From Pleomorphomonas sp. (GTDB taxonomy: Bacteria > Pseudomonadota > Alphaproteobacteria > Rhizobiales > Pleomorphomonadaceae): a stretch of 37,199 nt of DNA. The notes below the pieces were generated by a model. That model saw only the letters and a list, made by a program, of their open reading frames with translations. It had not been told where the DNA came from and made no database searches. Of the stretch, positions 1 through 8,842 are shown piece by piece (the first letter of the stretch is position 1; every line of letters starts with the position of its first letter). The DNA lies in assembly GCA_029976075.1 (NCBI GenBank), contig JARKNW010000088.1:1-37199 (forward strand). Reading direction: 5' to 3'. The position numbers were made by a program, and so were the translations under genes.

Positions 1-471
1 CGCGCCTTCGCGCAGGAACTCGGGGTTGGAGACGACGGCGACGTCGGCGTTGGGGTTGGTCTCGCGGATGATGCGCTCCACCTCGTCGCCGGTACCGACC
101 GGCACGGTCGACTTGGTGACCACCACCGTGAAGCCCTTCACCGCCGCGGCGATCTCGCGGGCTGCCGCATAGACATAGGAGAGGTCGGCATGACCATCGC
201 CACGTCTCGATGGCGTGCCGACGGCGATGAACACCACGTCGGCCTCGGCCACCGGACCGGCGAGCTCGGTGGCAAACGTCAGGCGCCCCGCCTTGACGTT
301 GCCCTCGACCAGCGCGTCAAGGCCCGGCTCGTAAATGGGGATCTCGCCGCGCTTCAGCGCATCGATCTTCTCCACCGCCTTGTCCATGCAGACGACGTCA
401 TGGCCGAAATCGGCAAAACACGTCCCGGATACAAGGCCAACGTACCCAGACCCTATCATTACGATCTTCAT
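1..471 (-). CDS. ugd: UDP-glucose 6-dehydrogenase, N-terminal part (cut by window edge)
   Basis: This is the first 157 codons of a gene that runs off the left edge. The protein starts MKIVMIGSGYVGL, a Rossmann NAD-binding loop (G7-x-G9-x2-G12). It continues with the VFIAVGTPSRRGDGHADL stretch and a TKSTVPVGTGDEVE segment, both typical of the UDP-glucose/GDP-mannose dehydrogenase family. The family oxidises UDP-glucose to UDP-glucuronate with NAD in the cytoplasm, supplying precursors for exopolysaccharide and other surface sugars. The catalytic cysteine lies in the missing C-terminal part, so UDP-glucose as the substrate is inferred from overall similarity. The gene is divergent from the TetR gene at 670. 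Confidence 0.93.
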   Translation of the reverse strand, partial: MKIVMIGSGYVGLVSGTCFADFGHDVVCMDKAVEKIDALKRGEIPIYEPGLDALVEGNVKAGRLTFATELAGPVAEADVVFIAVGTPSRRGDGHADLSYVYAAAREIAAAVKGFTVVVTKSTVPVGTGDEVERIIRETNPNADVAVVSNPEFLREGA

Positions 472-538
472 GGTGAGCTCCCCGAAACAACGCGTCACCA
501 AAGCCTCTCGCCCGGTCTTGACGCGGCTCAAACTCCAA

Positions 539-554
539 ACGGCATTGGTGCCGT
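539..554. repeat. Short inverted repeat between ugd and the TetR gene
   Basis: ACGGCA-TTGG-TGCCGT is a perfect 6-bp inverted repeat with a 4-base centre. It lies in the 198-bp divergent region between ugd and the TetR gene. Both genes read away from it, so a terminator is unlikely, and an operator or chance are the alternatives. The same region holds two direct copies of TTTGACC at 602-608 and 619-625, 17 bp apart, just upstream of the TetR gene. Confidence 0.25.
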
Positions 555-669
555 CATTTCACGGCGGGCGGTCATTGTCGAGGGACTTTCAGGTACCGGA
601 CTTTGACCGATGAGGCAGTTTGACCAAACGCCGATGGCTGAAACGGACTGAAAGCTGTAGACAGCGATC

Positions 670-1278
670 ATGGCAAGACGGTCCTGGCACAAGAGCGCCG
701 ATACGCGCGCCGAAATTCTCGACGAAGCCGAGCGCCAACTTCAGGCGCTGGGTTACGCAGACATGACCATTGGCTCTATTGCCAAGGCGCTTGGCATGTC
801 GCCTGCGAACATCTTCAAGAACTTCGGCAACAAGGCCGGTTTGATCGACGCCGTGGCGTTGCGTTGGGTAATGGAGATCGACGTCGCCATCGACAAGACC
901 GCGAACATCTCTCCGCCATCGCAGCGACTTCGAGCGATGGCTCACCTCATTCTCGAGACGCATCTGGCTCGTGGGGAAACTCCGGTTCGTCTCGCTGTCA
1001 TGATCGGGCTCGACTCGAAGCCGCCGCCAAGTGCGGTCGCCTTTTTCCATCGCCTGCTGCAGCGGCTGGAAAAGCTGATCGACGATGGAATTGCGGCCGG
1101 GGAGTTCGTGCCGTGTGACGGACCGGTTACCGCCGCCGCTGTCTGCGACTGTCTGATCACCATTCTCGACCCTGCCGCCGTGCTGCGCGGTCGGTCGCTC
1201 TTCTCCACGGATGAGATGACGAGAAAGTGTGATCATCTGATTGATTTCGTGATCCGGGGACTTAGCCTGCGCGCTTGA
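670..1278 (+). CDS. TetR/AcrR family transcriptional regulator
   Basis: This 202-residue protein has the normal TetR length. Its N-terminal helix-turn-helix is at about residues 33-54 (MTIGSIAKALGMSPANIF), followed by the family's NFGNKAGLIDAV segment. The rest is a helical ligand-binding domain of no recognisable specificity. It lies 300 bp upstream of an RND efflux operon on the same strand, so it is probably the local repressor of that operon and of itself, released by a pump substrate. That role is inferred from position. There is no clear Shine-Dalgarno sequence before the ATG, but the conserved N-terminus supports this start. Confidence 0.88.
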   Translation: MARRSWHKSADTRAEILDEAERQLQALGYADMTIGSIAKALGMSPANIFKNFGNKAGLIDAVALRWVMEIDVAIDKTANISPPSQRLRAMAHLILETHLARGETPVRLAVMIGLDSKPPPSAVAFFHRLLQRLEKLIDDGIAAGEFVPCDGPVTAAAVCDCLITILDPAAVLRGRSLFSTDEMTRKCDHLIDFVIRGLSLRA

Positions 1279-1578
1279 AAAGTGATAGTTCGCCAAATAT
1301 GGTACTTTTAGCTGACTCGGAAGGGTCGGTCGCAAGGCAAGGCTCTTTTCGTCTGTTCAATTTGTCATTCAGGCCTTGCTAGCGGATTGACTTTACGGGC
1401 TGTCGAACGTCTTCTCCGACTCCGCATGCAATCACGGCTTTTGGTCGCCTTGGCAGGTTGGCTGGAGTTTTCTTGGCCCTTCGGGCCAGGCGATCGGTCA
1501 CAGGATCGTCTTTGGGTTGTGCTTTGACGGTTCAGGCGCATTCCCGTTGGATGGTGGACTTTTGGGGTGGGGGCTTTG
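1279..1578 (+). promoter_or_regulatory. Leader/control region of the RND efflux operon
   Basis: This is 300 bp without a gene between the TetR gene and the outer-membrane factor gene. The clearest structure is TGGCCC-TTC-GGGCCA at 1474-1488, a perfect 6-bp inverted repeat, followed at 1491-1508 by a weaker CGATC/GATCG pair. AAAAGT (1278-1283) and ACTTTT (1304-1309) are also inverted around 20 bp. TTGACT at 1387-1392 could be a -35 box, but no good -10 follows at 17 bp. One of these dyads could be the TetR operator. None can be chosen from the sequence alone. Confidence 0.35.
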
Positions 1579-3066
1579 ATGACGCCGGCTCGGCTTGTTT
1601 CTCTTCTCCTGTCGGTGACGATGCTCGCCGGCTGCGCGGTTGGCCCTGACTTCGAGCGGCCCAAGCTGGATCCGGGCGCGGGATATCTCGGGTCGGGTGA
1701 TGCTTCAGCCGGTCGTACGACCGGTACGAACATCGCTTATGGGACTGAGGTTCCGGGGCGCTGGTGGGAGCTGTTCCGCAACAAGGATCTCGACGCCTTG
1801 ATGAAGCGGGCAATCGAGAATAATCCCAACATCGAGGCGGCGCGGGCAACTCTGAAGCAGGCCAACGAGACGGCGCTTGCTCAAAGTGGAAGCCTGTTCC
1901 CCAGCCTGTCGGTATCGAGCAACGCCACGCGCGCCGATTCGACCGGCTCGACCAACATCGGCCTTTATACGCTCTATAGCGTGACGCCGTCGCTTTCCTA
2001 TCCGCTGGATATTTTTGGCGGTACCCGCCGATCCGTCGAAGCTGCAAAGGCTTCTGCCGAGGCCCAGGGCTTCACCGCCGAAGCGACCTATCTGACGGTG
2101 ACATCCAGTCTGGCGCAGGCAGTCATTCAGGAAGCTTCCTATCGGGAGCAGATTGCTGCCTCGCAGGAGGTGATTGCTTCCTACAAGGAACTGCTCGGCG
2201 TTCTCAACAATCAGGTGAGCGTCGGCACGGCGGCGCGGGCGAATGTCCTGCAGCAGCAGGCAGCTCTCGCCCAGGCGCAAGCCTCGCTGCCGGCACTGCA
2301 GAAGGCGCTGGCAATCCAGCAGAACACCATTGCGGCGCTGATCGGCGATTTCCCCAATCAATATGCTTCGCGCAATTTCCGTATCGCCGGTCTGCAACTG
2401 CCACACGCCCTGCCACTCAGTGTGCCTTCGGCGCTGGTTGAACAACGCCCGGATATCCGGGCGGCCGAAGCGCAGCTTCATCGCGCGTCGGCGGAGATCG
2501 GCGTTGCAACTGCGGCGATGTTGCCTCAGCTGACGCTGACCGCCGCGCTCCCGACTTCGGCGGCCGAGCTTGGCGATCTATTTGCTTCCAATACCACGGG
2601 CTGGAACATTGCCGCGGGATTGGCTCAGCCGATCTTCAAGGGTGGCACGCTTGTTCACAACAAGCGGGCCGCAGAAGCGGCCTACGAGGCGGCCTTTGCC
2701 AATTATCGTTCGACAGTGCTGTCGGCTTTCAAGGATGTCGCCAATGCGTTGCGCGCCTTGCAGCATGACCGTCAGGCGCTCGCAGGGTATCTGGCCGCCG
2801 AAAAGGCGGCGAAGGAAAGCCTCGATCTGTCGCAGACGCTGTTCAAGGCCGGAACCGTTTCCTACACCGATGTGCTTTCGGCGCAGTCCACCTATCAGTC
2901 AGCGCGTCTTGCCCGCGCCTCGGCCGAGGCCTCGCGCTATCTCGACGCGGTGGCCCTGTTCGAGGCCTTGGGAGGCGGTTGGTGGAACCGACCTGATAAC
3001 CTCGCCGTGCTCGCCAATACCGATCCTCAAAAAACGATGCCGTCCGTATCCGGAGATAAGAAGTGA
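1579..3066 (+). CDS. RND efflux outer-membrane lipoprotein (NodT/OprM family)
   Basis: This is the outer-membrane channel of a tripartite multidrug efflux pump, 495 residues and full length for the family. The N-terminus MTPARLVSLLLSVTMLAGC is a lipoprotein signal with lipobox LAGC, so Cys19 is the predicted lipidated first residue. GPDFERP directly after it is typical of NodT/OprM proteins. Two outer-membrane efflux repeats follow, with long alanine-rich helices (SAEAQGF, KAGTVSYTDVLSAQSTYQSA). The ATG at 1579 is chosen over an in-frame GTG at 1567 because it gives a compact lipoprotein signal and has a G-rich ribosome site 6 bases upstream. Its stop overlaps the adaptor's GTG start by 4 bases (GTGA), which shows an operon. 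Confidence 0.92.
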   Translation: MTPARLVSLLLSVTMLAGCAVGPDFERPKLDPGAGYLGSGDASAGRTTGTNIAYGTEVPGRWWELFRNKDLDALMKRAIENNPNIEAARATLKQANETALAQSGSLFPSLSVSSNATRADSTGSTNIGLYTLYSVTPSLSYPLDIFGGTRRSVEAAKASAEAQGFTAEATYLTVTSSLAQAVIQEASYREQIAASQEVIASYKELLGVLNNQVSVGTAARANVLQQQAALAQAQASLPALQKALAIQQNTIAALIGDFPNQYASRNFRIAGLQLPHALPLSVPSALVEQRPDIRAAEAQLHRASAEIGVATAAMLPQLTLTAALPTSAAELGDLFASNTTGWNIAAGLAQPIFKGGTLVHNKRAAEAAYEAAFANYRSTVLSAFKDVANALRALQHDRQALAGYLAAEKAAKESLDLSQTLFKAGTVSYTDVLSAQSTYQSARLARASAEASRYLDAVALFEALGGGWWNRPDNLAVLANTDPQKTMPSVSGDKK

Positions 3067-4340
3067 CGAACCTCAAGAAGCTGGCTGGTGGCGCATTGCT
3101 GCTCGCCGTTACGCTGCCGCTGATCTCCGGCTGTGAACAGGTAGGAGCAGTCCTCCACAAGGCTGGCGACATGCTCGGCGCCAAGAGTGGCGGAGCACCC
3201 GCTGGCGCGCCCGGCGGTGGCATGCCTGCCGGCATGCAGATGCCGACACCGGAAGTCGGCTTCATCGTCATCCATCCCACCTCGGTGCCGATCGTCGAAG
3301 ATGTGGCTGGCCGTACCGCGGCTTCGGCGATCGCCGAGATCCGTCCTCAGGTCGGAGGCATCATCGAGAAGCGGGTGTTCGAGGAAGGCTCGCGGGTCAA
3401 CGCCGGCGACGTTCTCTACCGGATCGATGCGAGGTCATACCAGGCGACGCTCGATGCCGCCAAAGCCGATCTCGAGCGCTATGAAGCGAGCGTGCCGAGC
3501 GCACAGGCAAAGTTCGATCGTTACCAGGAGCTCGCCAACGTCAACGGTGTTTCCAAGCAGGATATCGACGAGGCGCGTTCGGCACTTCTGCAGGCGAAGG
3601 CTGCCGCCGCCTCGGCTGCTTCGGCCGTTCGTACGGCGGAGATCAACCTCGGCTACACCCAGGTGAAGGCGCCGATCTCCGGCTTGATTGGCCGCTCCTC
3701 TGTTACCGAAGGTGCGCTCGTTACGGCGGGACAGGCAACGGCACTTGCCACCATTCGGCAGATTGACCCGATCTACATCGACCTCAGCGCGTCGAGCACC
3801 AGCATGAACCGCATGCGGCGAGCCATCGAGCAGGATGGCGTGAATGCTGGCAAGGAGGGCCCGAAGGTCACCATCCGGCTTGATGATGGTTCGACCTATG
3901 GAGAGGCCGGCCGCATTATTTCGACGGAAGCCAACGTCGACGAGACTACCGACACGGTGACCATCCGGTCGAGCTTCGCCAACCCGAAGATGCAGCTGCT
4001 TCCCGGCATGTATGTTCGTGCCGCCGTCGAGGTGGGCACTGAAGACAACGTCTTCCTGCTGCCGCAGAGAGCGGTGAGCCGGAGCGTAACGGGGCAGGCA
4101 ACGGCCCTTTTCCTGACCCCCGACAACAAGGTCGAGGCGCGTGTCCTGAACGCCAATCGTGGCTATGGGTTCAGTTGGGTCGTGGAAAAGGATGTCGCCG
4201 ATGGCGACCGGCTGATTGTCGAGGGCGTGCAGAAGGTTCGGCCCGGCATGGAGGTGAAGTTCGCCGAGGTGGAGCTCGGGGCCAATGGCCTCGTCAAACC
4301 CAAGGCGGCTGCCGCTGCGCCAGCCAAGACGACGCCCTGA
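3063..4340 (+). CDS. RND efflux periplasmic adaptor (AcrA/MexA family)
   Basis: This 425-residue membrane-fusion protein bridges the inner-membrane pump and the outer-membrane channel. The lipoprotein signal ends in LISGC, with the lipidated Cys at 24. A Gly/Pro/Met-rich linker (about residues 40-62) comes next, then a lipoyl half-domain (IRPQVGGIIEKRVFEEG), an alpha-helical hairpin (about 115-190), the second lipoyl half (LGYTQVKAPISGLIG) and beta-barrel and membrane-proximal domains ending in a lysine/alanine/proline tail. It starts with GTG overlapping the previous stop. Residues such as LLPGMYVRAAVEVG match HAE1-type adaptors. The pump gene starts 125 bp downstream rather than directly after it, an unusual gap that contains a strong hairpin. 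Confidence 0.93.
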   Translation: MTNLKKLAGGALLLAVTLPLISGCEQVGAVLHKAGDMLGAKSGGAPAGAPGGGMPAGMQMPTPEVGFIVIHPTSVPIVEDVAGRTAASAIAEIRPQVGGIIEKRVFEEGSRVNAGDVLYRIDARSYQATLDAAKADLERYEASVPSAQAKFDRYQELANVNGVSKQDIDEARSALLQAKAAAASAASAVRTAEINLGYTQVKAPISGLIGRSSVTEGALVTAGQATALATIRQIDPIYIDLSASSTSMNRMRRAIEQDGVNAGKEGPKVTIRLDDGSTYGEAGRIISTEANVDETTDTVTIRSSFANPKMQLLPGMYVRAAVEVGTEDNVFLLPQRAVSRSVTGQATALFLTPDNKVEARVLNANRGYGFSWVVEKDVADGDRLIVEGVQKVRPGMEVKFAEVELGANGLVKPKAAAAAPAKTTP

Positions 4341-4351
4341 TCAATTCCAGG

Positions 4352-4381
4352 GGCCGGTTAGCGGCGGATGCCGCTCCGGCC
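4352..4381 (+). other. Strong hairpin between adaptor and pump genes
   Basis: Two nested perfect stems are visible: GGCCGG (4352-4357) pairs with CCGGCC (4376-4381), and inside it AGCGGC (4360-4365) pairs with GCCGCT (4370-4375) around a GGAT loop, with two unpaired T at 4358-4359. The hairpin begins 12 bases after the adaptor stop and has no following T-run, so it is not a classical terminator. It could protect the upstream mRNA from 3' exonucleases or lower expression of the pump relative to the adaptor. Confidence 0.6.
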
Positions 4382-4465
4382 TGACCACGGCGCACGCTGT
4401 GTGCCGACCGATTTTCGCTTCCGGATTCGCCCCGAACCGGCGGACCGACCTCGTCGAGGCAAGGC

Positions 4466-7400
4466 ATGGCTCAATTTTTCATCAATCGTCCCGTCTTCGC
4501 CTGGGTGATCGCCATCACCATCATGCTGGCGGGTATCCTTGCCATATCGACGCTGTCGATTTCGCAATATCCCGAAATCGCTCCGCCAACAGTGCGCATC
4601 TCCGCCTCCTATCCCGGAGCGAGCGCCGAGACCGTCGAAAATGCCGTGACCAAGGTCATCGAGCAAAACATGAACGGTCTCGATCATCTCCAGTATATGG
4701 AGTCGTCCTCGACCTCTGACGGCTCGTCGTCGATCACGCTGACCTTTTCGAACAACGCCGACGCCGACATCGCCCAGATGCAGACACAGAACAAGCTGCA
4801 ACTGGTCCAGTCGCTGTTGCCAGACGCGGTCATCGACCAAGGCATTACGGTTACCAAGTCGACCAGTTCGTTCCTGATGGCGGTCGGGCTTGTCTCGACC
4901 GATGGCAAGCTCAACGGGACGGATCTTGCGGACGTTGTTTCCACCCGTCTCGAGGATCAACTTCGTCGTGTGGAGGGTGTGGGCGACCTGATGACGTTCG
5001 GCAGCGGCTATGCCATGCGCATCTGGCTCGACCCGGACAAGCTCAACAAGTACACTCTGACGCCGAGCGACGTGGCGGGTGCCGTCAAGGCGCAGAACAT
5101 GCAGGTGTCGGCAGGCCAGATCGGTGGTCGTCCGTCGGCTCCGGGCGCCCAGCTCAATGCGACCATCACCGCGCAGAGCCAACTGCAGACGCCTGAGCAG
5201 TTTCGCAACATCATCCTGAAAACGCAGCAGGACGGATCGATTGTCCGTCTTGGCGATGTGGCGCGGGTGGAAATCGGTTCCAAGAGCTATGCCGCCGACG
5301 CCTTCTACAATGGCAAGCCGGCCGCCGGTTTCGGCGTCAACTTGCAGAGCGGAGCCAATGCTCTTAGGACCGCCCAGAATGTGCGCACGACCCTCGACAG
5401 ATTGAAGCCGTCGCTGCCGCAGAACGTCGACTATGTCTACGCCTACGACACCACGCCATTCGTTCAGCTCTCCATCGAGAAGGTGATCGAGACGCTGGTG
5501 GAAGCGGTCGTGCTCGTCTTCCTGGTCATGTATCTGTTCTTGCAGAATTTCAGGGCGACGCTGATCCCGGTCATCGCCGTGCCGGTGGTTCTGCTGGGTA
5601 CATTCGGCGTTCTGGCCGTGATGGGGTATTCGATCAATACCCTGACGATGTTCGCCATGGTGCTGGCTATCGGCCTGTTGGTCGACGATGCCATCGTCGT
5701 GGTCGAAAATGTCGAGCGCATCATGACCGAGGAAAAGCTGCATCCCAAGGCGGCGACACAGAAGTCGATGCGCGAAATCACCAGCGCGCTGATCGGCATC
5801 GCGTTGGTGCTGTCGGCCGTGTTCGTTCCGATGGCCTTCATGGCCGGTTCGACGGGTATCATCTATCGGCAGTTCTCGGTCACCATCGTTTCGGCCATGT
5901 TGCTGTCGGTCATCGTCGCCCTGGTGCTGACGCCAGCGCTTTGCGCCACCATGCTGAAACCGAGCCACGGTGCCCATCGTGGGTTCTTCGGCTGGTTCAA
6001 CCGCCGTTTCGATGACTCCTCGTCGCTTTTCCAGCGAACTGTGCGCGGCATCATTGGTCGTCCCGTCCGCATGCTGGTGATTTTCCTGGCTTTTGTCGGT
6101 GGCGCCGCGTTCATGTTCAACAAGCTGCCGAGTTCGTTCATCCCGCAAGAGGATCAGGGCGTGCTGCTTGCCTTGGTCCAACTGCCGTCTGGTGCGACCA
6201 TGGAGCGCACCAAGCAGGTCACCGACCAGATGACCGACTATTTCCTGAAGAACGAGCCGGACGCGGTCGAAAGCGTCATGGGGATTACCGGCTTCTCTTT
6301 TGCCGGGTCCGGTCAGAATGCCGGCCTTGCCTTTATCCGGCTCAAGGACTTCAAGGAGCGGACCGATCCGCGGCTATCAGCGCAAGCGGTGGTCGGCCGC
6401 GCCATGGGGGCCATGTCGCAGATCAAGGATGCCATGATCTTCACGTTGCTGCCGCCAGCCATGCCGGGCCTCGGCATTTCCGGTGGCTTCGACATGTATC
6501 TTCAGGACAATGCCGGCAATGGTCGTGCCGCTTTGGAAGCGGTCCGCGATCAGATCCTGGCAAAGGCCAACCAGAATCCCAAGCTGGTGGCGGTGCGTGA
6601 GAACGCGCAAGCCAATCAGATGCAGCTGCACGTCAATATCAACCAGGAGAAGGCGACGGCGCTCGGCATCAGCTTGGCCGACATCAACTCGATCATCACC
6701 ACCGCCTGGGCTGGTTCCTATGTCAACGACTTCATCGACCGCGGTGAAATCAAGTCCGTCTATCTGCAGGGAGACGCTCCGTTCCGCATGACGCCCAACG
6801 ATTTCAATCGTTGGTACGCCCGCAACGGCTCGGGCGAGATGGTGCCTTTTTCGTCCTTTGTTGAAACAAGCTGGTCGTACGGTCCGCCGAAGCTCTCTCG
6901 CTTCAACGGCGTGTCGGCCATCAATATTCAGGGCAGCGCCAACGCTGCGGCCGGTGTGTCGTCCGGCGAAGCCATGGACCAGATGGAGTCCTTTGTCTCC
7001 AGCCAGGGTGGAGGATATACGACCGGTTGGATCGGGCTATCCTATCAGGAGCGTCTGTCCGGCGCCCAGGCCAACATGCTCTATGCGGTGTCCTTCCTGG
7101 TGGTGTTCCTGTGCCTGGCCGCGCTCTACGAAAGCTGGACCATTCCGTTCGCCGTCATGTTGTCGGTGCCGATCTCGGTGCTGGGCACGCTGCTGGCGGC
7201 CAAGCTGTTCGGCCAGTCCAACGACGTCTACCTCAAGGTTGGCTTGCTCACCACGATCGGTCTCGCTGCCAAGAATGCCATCTTGATCGTGGAATTTGCC
7301 CGTGACTTGCAGCGACAGGGCGAGAGCCTGATCGAGGCAGCCCTGCATGCGGCCCGCATCCGTCTTCGTCCGATCATCATGACGTCGCTGGCCTTCATTC

Positions 7401-7606
7401 TCGGTGTCACGCCGCTCGCCATAGCCAGGGGTGCCGGTTCGGCCGCGCAAAACGCCATCGGCATAGGCGTGATGGGTGGCATGATCGCCTCCACCACGGT
7501 CGGCCTGTTCTTTGTTCCGCTGCTGTTTTACATCGTCATGCGCACCAGCGAGCGGCTCGGATGGAAAAGCCGTCCGCCCGAGGACGAGGCGGCCGCCGAA
7601 ATCTGA
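4466..7606 (+). CDS. RND efflux pump, HAE1 (AcrB/MexB) family inner-membrane transporter
   Basis: This 1046-residue proton-driven exporter exchanges H+ for hydrophobic or amphiphilic compounds, working as a trimer with the two preceding proteins. It starts MAQFFINRPVFAWVIA, as AcrB-type pumps do. The proton-relay pair D407-D408 is present in IGLLVDDAIVVVENVERIM at the same numbering as E. coli AcrB, and the matching lysine lies in GLAAKNAILIVEFA near residue 935. Twelve membrane segments and two large periplasmic loops are evident from hydrophobicity. GAGG sits 7 bases before the ATG. Substrates cannot be deduced. The operon ends with the terminator at 7623. Confidence 0.95.
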   Translation: MAQFFINRPVFAWVIAITIMLAGILAISTLSISQYPEIAPPTVRISASYPGASAETVENAVTKVIEQNMNGLDHLQYMESSSTSDGSSSITLTFSNNADADIAQMQTQNKLQLVQSLLPDAVIDQGITVTKSTSSFLMAVGLVSTDGKLNGTDLADVVSTRLEDQLRRVEGVGDLMTFGSGYAMRIWLDPDKLNKYTLTPSDVAGAVKAQNMQVSAGQIGGRPSAPGAQLNATITAQSQLQTPEQFRNIILKTQQDGSIVRLGDVARVEIGSKSYAADAFYNGKPAAGFGVNLQSGANALRTAQNVRTTLDRLKPSLPQNVDYVYAYDTTPFVQLSIEKVIETLVEAVVLVFLVMYLFLQNFRATLIPVIAVPVVLLGTFGVLAVMGYSINTLTMFAMVLAIGLLVDDAIVVVENVERIMTEEKLHPKAATQKSMREITSALIGIALVLSAVFVPMAFMAGSTGIIYRQFSVTIVSAMLLSVIVALVLTPALCATMLKPSHGAHRGFFGWFNRRFDDSSSLFQRTVRGIIGRPVRMLVIFLAFVGGAAFMFNKLPSSFIPQEDQGVLLALVQLPSGATMERTKQVTDQMTDYFLKNEPDAVESVMGITGFSFAGSGQNAGLAFIRLKDFKERTDPRLSAQAVVGRAMGAMSQIKDAMIFTLLPPAMPGLGISGGFDMYLQDNAGNGRAALEAVRDQILAKANQNPKLVAVRENAQANQMQLHVNINQEKATALGISLADINSIITTAWAGSYVNDFIDRGEIKSVYLQGDAPFRMTPNDFNRWYARNGSGEMVPFSSFVETSWSYGPPKLSRFNGVSAINIQGSANAAAGVSSGEAMDQMESFVSSQGGGYTTGWIGLSYQERLSGAQANMLYAVSFLVVFLCLAALYESWTIPFAVMLSVPISVLGTLLAAKLFGQSNDVYLKVGLLTTIGLAAKNAILIVEFARDLQRQGESLIEAALHAARIRLRPIIMTSLAFILGVTPLAIARGAGSAAQNAIGIGVMGGMIASTTVGLFFVPLLFYIVMRTSERLGWKSRPPEDEAAAEI

Positions 7607-7622
7607 GACCTGCCAAACTTGC

Positions 7623-7650
7623 AAAAAGCCCCGGTTTTCCGGGGCTTTTT
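7623..7650 (+). terminator. Rho-independent terminator of the RND operon
   Basis: AAAAAGCCCCGG (7623-7634), TTTT loop, then CCGGGGCTTTTT (7639-7650) form a perfect 12-bp stem with a T-run. It starts 17 bases after the pump stop. The A-run on the other side means it could also work on the minus strand. Confidence 0.95.
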
Positions 7651-7768
7651 CGTAAGTCAAGACGGGGGAGTGTTCCAAGGGGCGTGATCTGTATGATAAA
7701 TGATCATGTCGGGCCACTTCCGAAGCAAGCCGGAACTGCCTGACCCACCAAACAAGTCGGAGGACCTC

Positions 7769-8800
7769 ATGGAATATCGCAAGCTCGGACCGAGCGGGAC
7801 CGTTGTATCGGTTCATTGCCTTGGCACCATGACATTCGGTGCGGAGTCGGACGAAGCCACGTCGTTTCGGCTCATGGACGGTTTCTTCGCGGTGGGTGGT
7901 AACTTTGTGGATACTGCCGACGTCTATTCGGCCGGCGCATCGGAGCAGATCGTTGGTCGCTGGCTGAAGGCACGGCCAACGGAAGCTCGGCAGGCGGTCA
8001 TCGCCACCAAGGGACGCTTTCCAATGGGGCCGGGGCCGAACGATCTGGGGCTCTCTCGGCGCCATCTCGGGGACGCCCTCGATGCTTCCCTGCAGCGGCT
8101 CGGGATCGAACGGATCGATCTTTATCAGATGCACGCGTGGGATGCCCTGACGCCCATCGAGGAGACTTTGCGCTTTCTTGATGATGCTGTCAGTGCCGGC
8201 AAGATCGCCTATTACGGCTTTTCCAACTACGTCGGCTGGCACGTCGCCAAGGCGTCTGAGATTGCCAAGGCGAGAGGTTACAGTCGGCCGGTAACGCTGC
8301 AGCCTCAATACAGCCTTCTGGTGCGCGATATCGAACTCGAGATTGTCGATGCCTGCCTTGATGCCGGCATCGGGCTCTTGCCTTGGTCACCGCTTGGCGG
8401 CGGGTGGCTCTCGGGCAAGTACAAGCGTGACGAACTTCCGTCGGGCTCAACCCGCCTGGGGGAAAATCCGAACCGGGGCATGGAAGCCTATGGCCCCCGC
8501 AACGCGGAGGCACGCACATGGTCCATCATCGGCGCGGTGGAAGACATAGCCAAGGGGCTCGGGGTGACAATGGCACAGGTGGCTCTTGCCTGGCTGGCGG
8601 CGCGTCCGGCTGTTACCTCGGTCATTCTTGGCGCACGCACGCCGACACAGCTCGCTGATAACCTTCGTGCCGCCGATCTCAAACTCGCCGATGACGCGAT
8701 GGAGAGACTTACCACCGTCAGTGCTCCCACCCCGCCGGATTACCCTTACGGTGTCCAGGGTGTCGCTCAGCGCTTCCGTCGGCTGTCGGGTGGGCGCTGA
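7769..8800 (+). CDS. Aldo/keto reductase
   Basis: This 343-residue protein is a (beta/alpha)8 NADPH-dependent oxidoreductase reducing aldehydes or ketones. The catalytic tetrad is visible: D48 and Y53 in FVDTADVY, K81 in ATKGRF and H122 in LYQMHAWD. The cofactor-binding end VTSVILGARTPTQLADNL is also present. An open frame reaches back to an ATG at 7700, but the ATG at 7769 has GGAG 6-7 bases upstream and gives the standard start MEYRKLGPSG, so it is preferred. The gene stands alone between the efflux terminator and a convergent response regulator gene. The substrate is unknown. Confidence 0.92.
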   Translation: MEYRKLGPSGTVVSVHCLGTMTFGAESDEATSFRLMDGFFAVGGNFVDTADVYSAGASEQIVGRWLKARPTEARQAVIATKGRFPMGPGPNDLGLSRRHLGDALDASLQRLGIERIDLYQMHAWDALTPIEETLRFLDDAVSAGKIAYYGFSNYVGWHVAKASEIAKARGYSRPVTLQPQYSLLVRDIELEIVDACLDAGIGLLPWSPLGGGWLSGKYKRDELPSGSTRLGENPNRGMEAYGPRNAEARTWSIIGAVEDIAKGLGVTMAQVALAWLAARPAVTSVILGARTPTQLADNLRAADLKLADDAMERLTTVSAPTPPDYPYGVQGVAQRFRRLSGGR

Positions 8801-8842
8801 CAGGCACGAGCGCGTGAAACCGAGCTTGTCCCGGCGCGCCTC

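Noticed and set aside
4358..6181. 607-codon open frame on the minus strand inside the RND pump region
   Set aside because: It is a shadow of the pump gene, with low-complexity charged composition and no family features.
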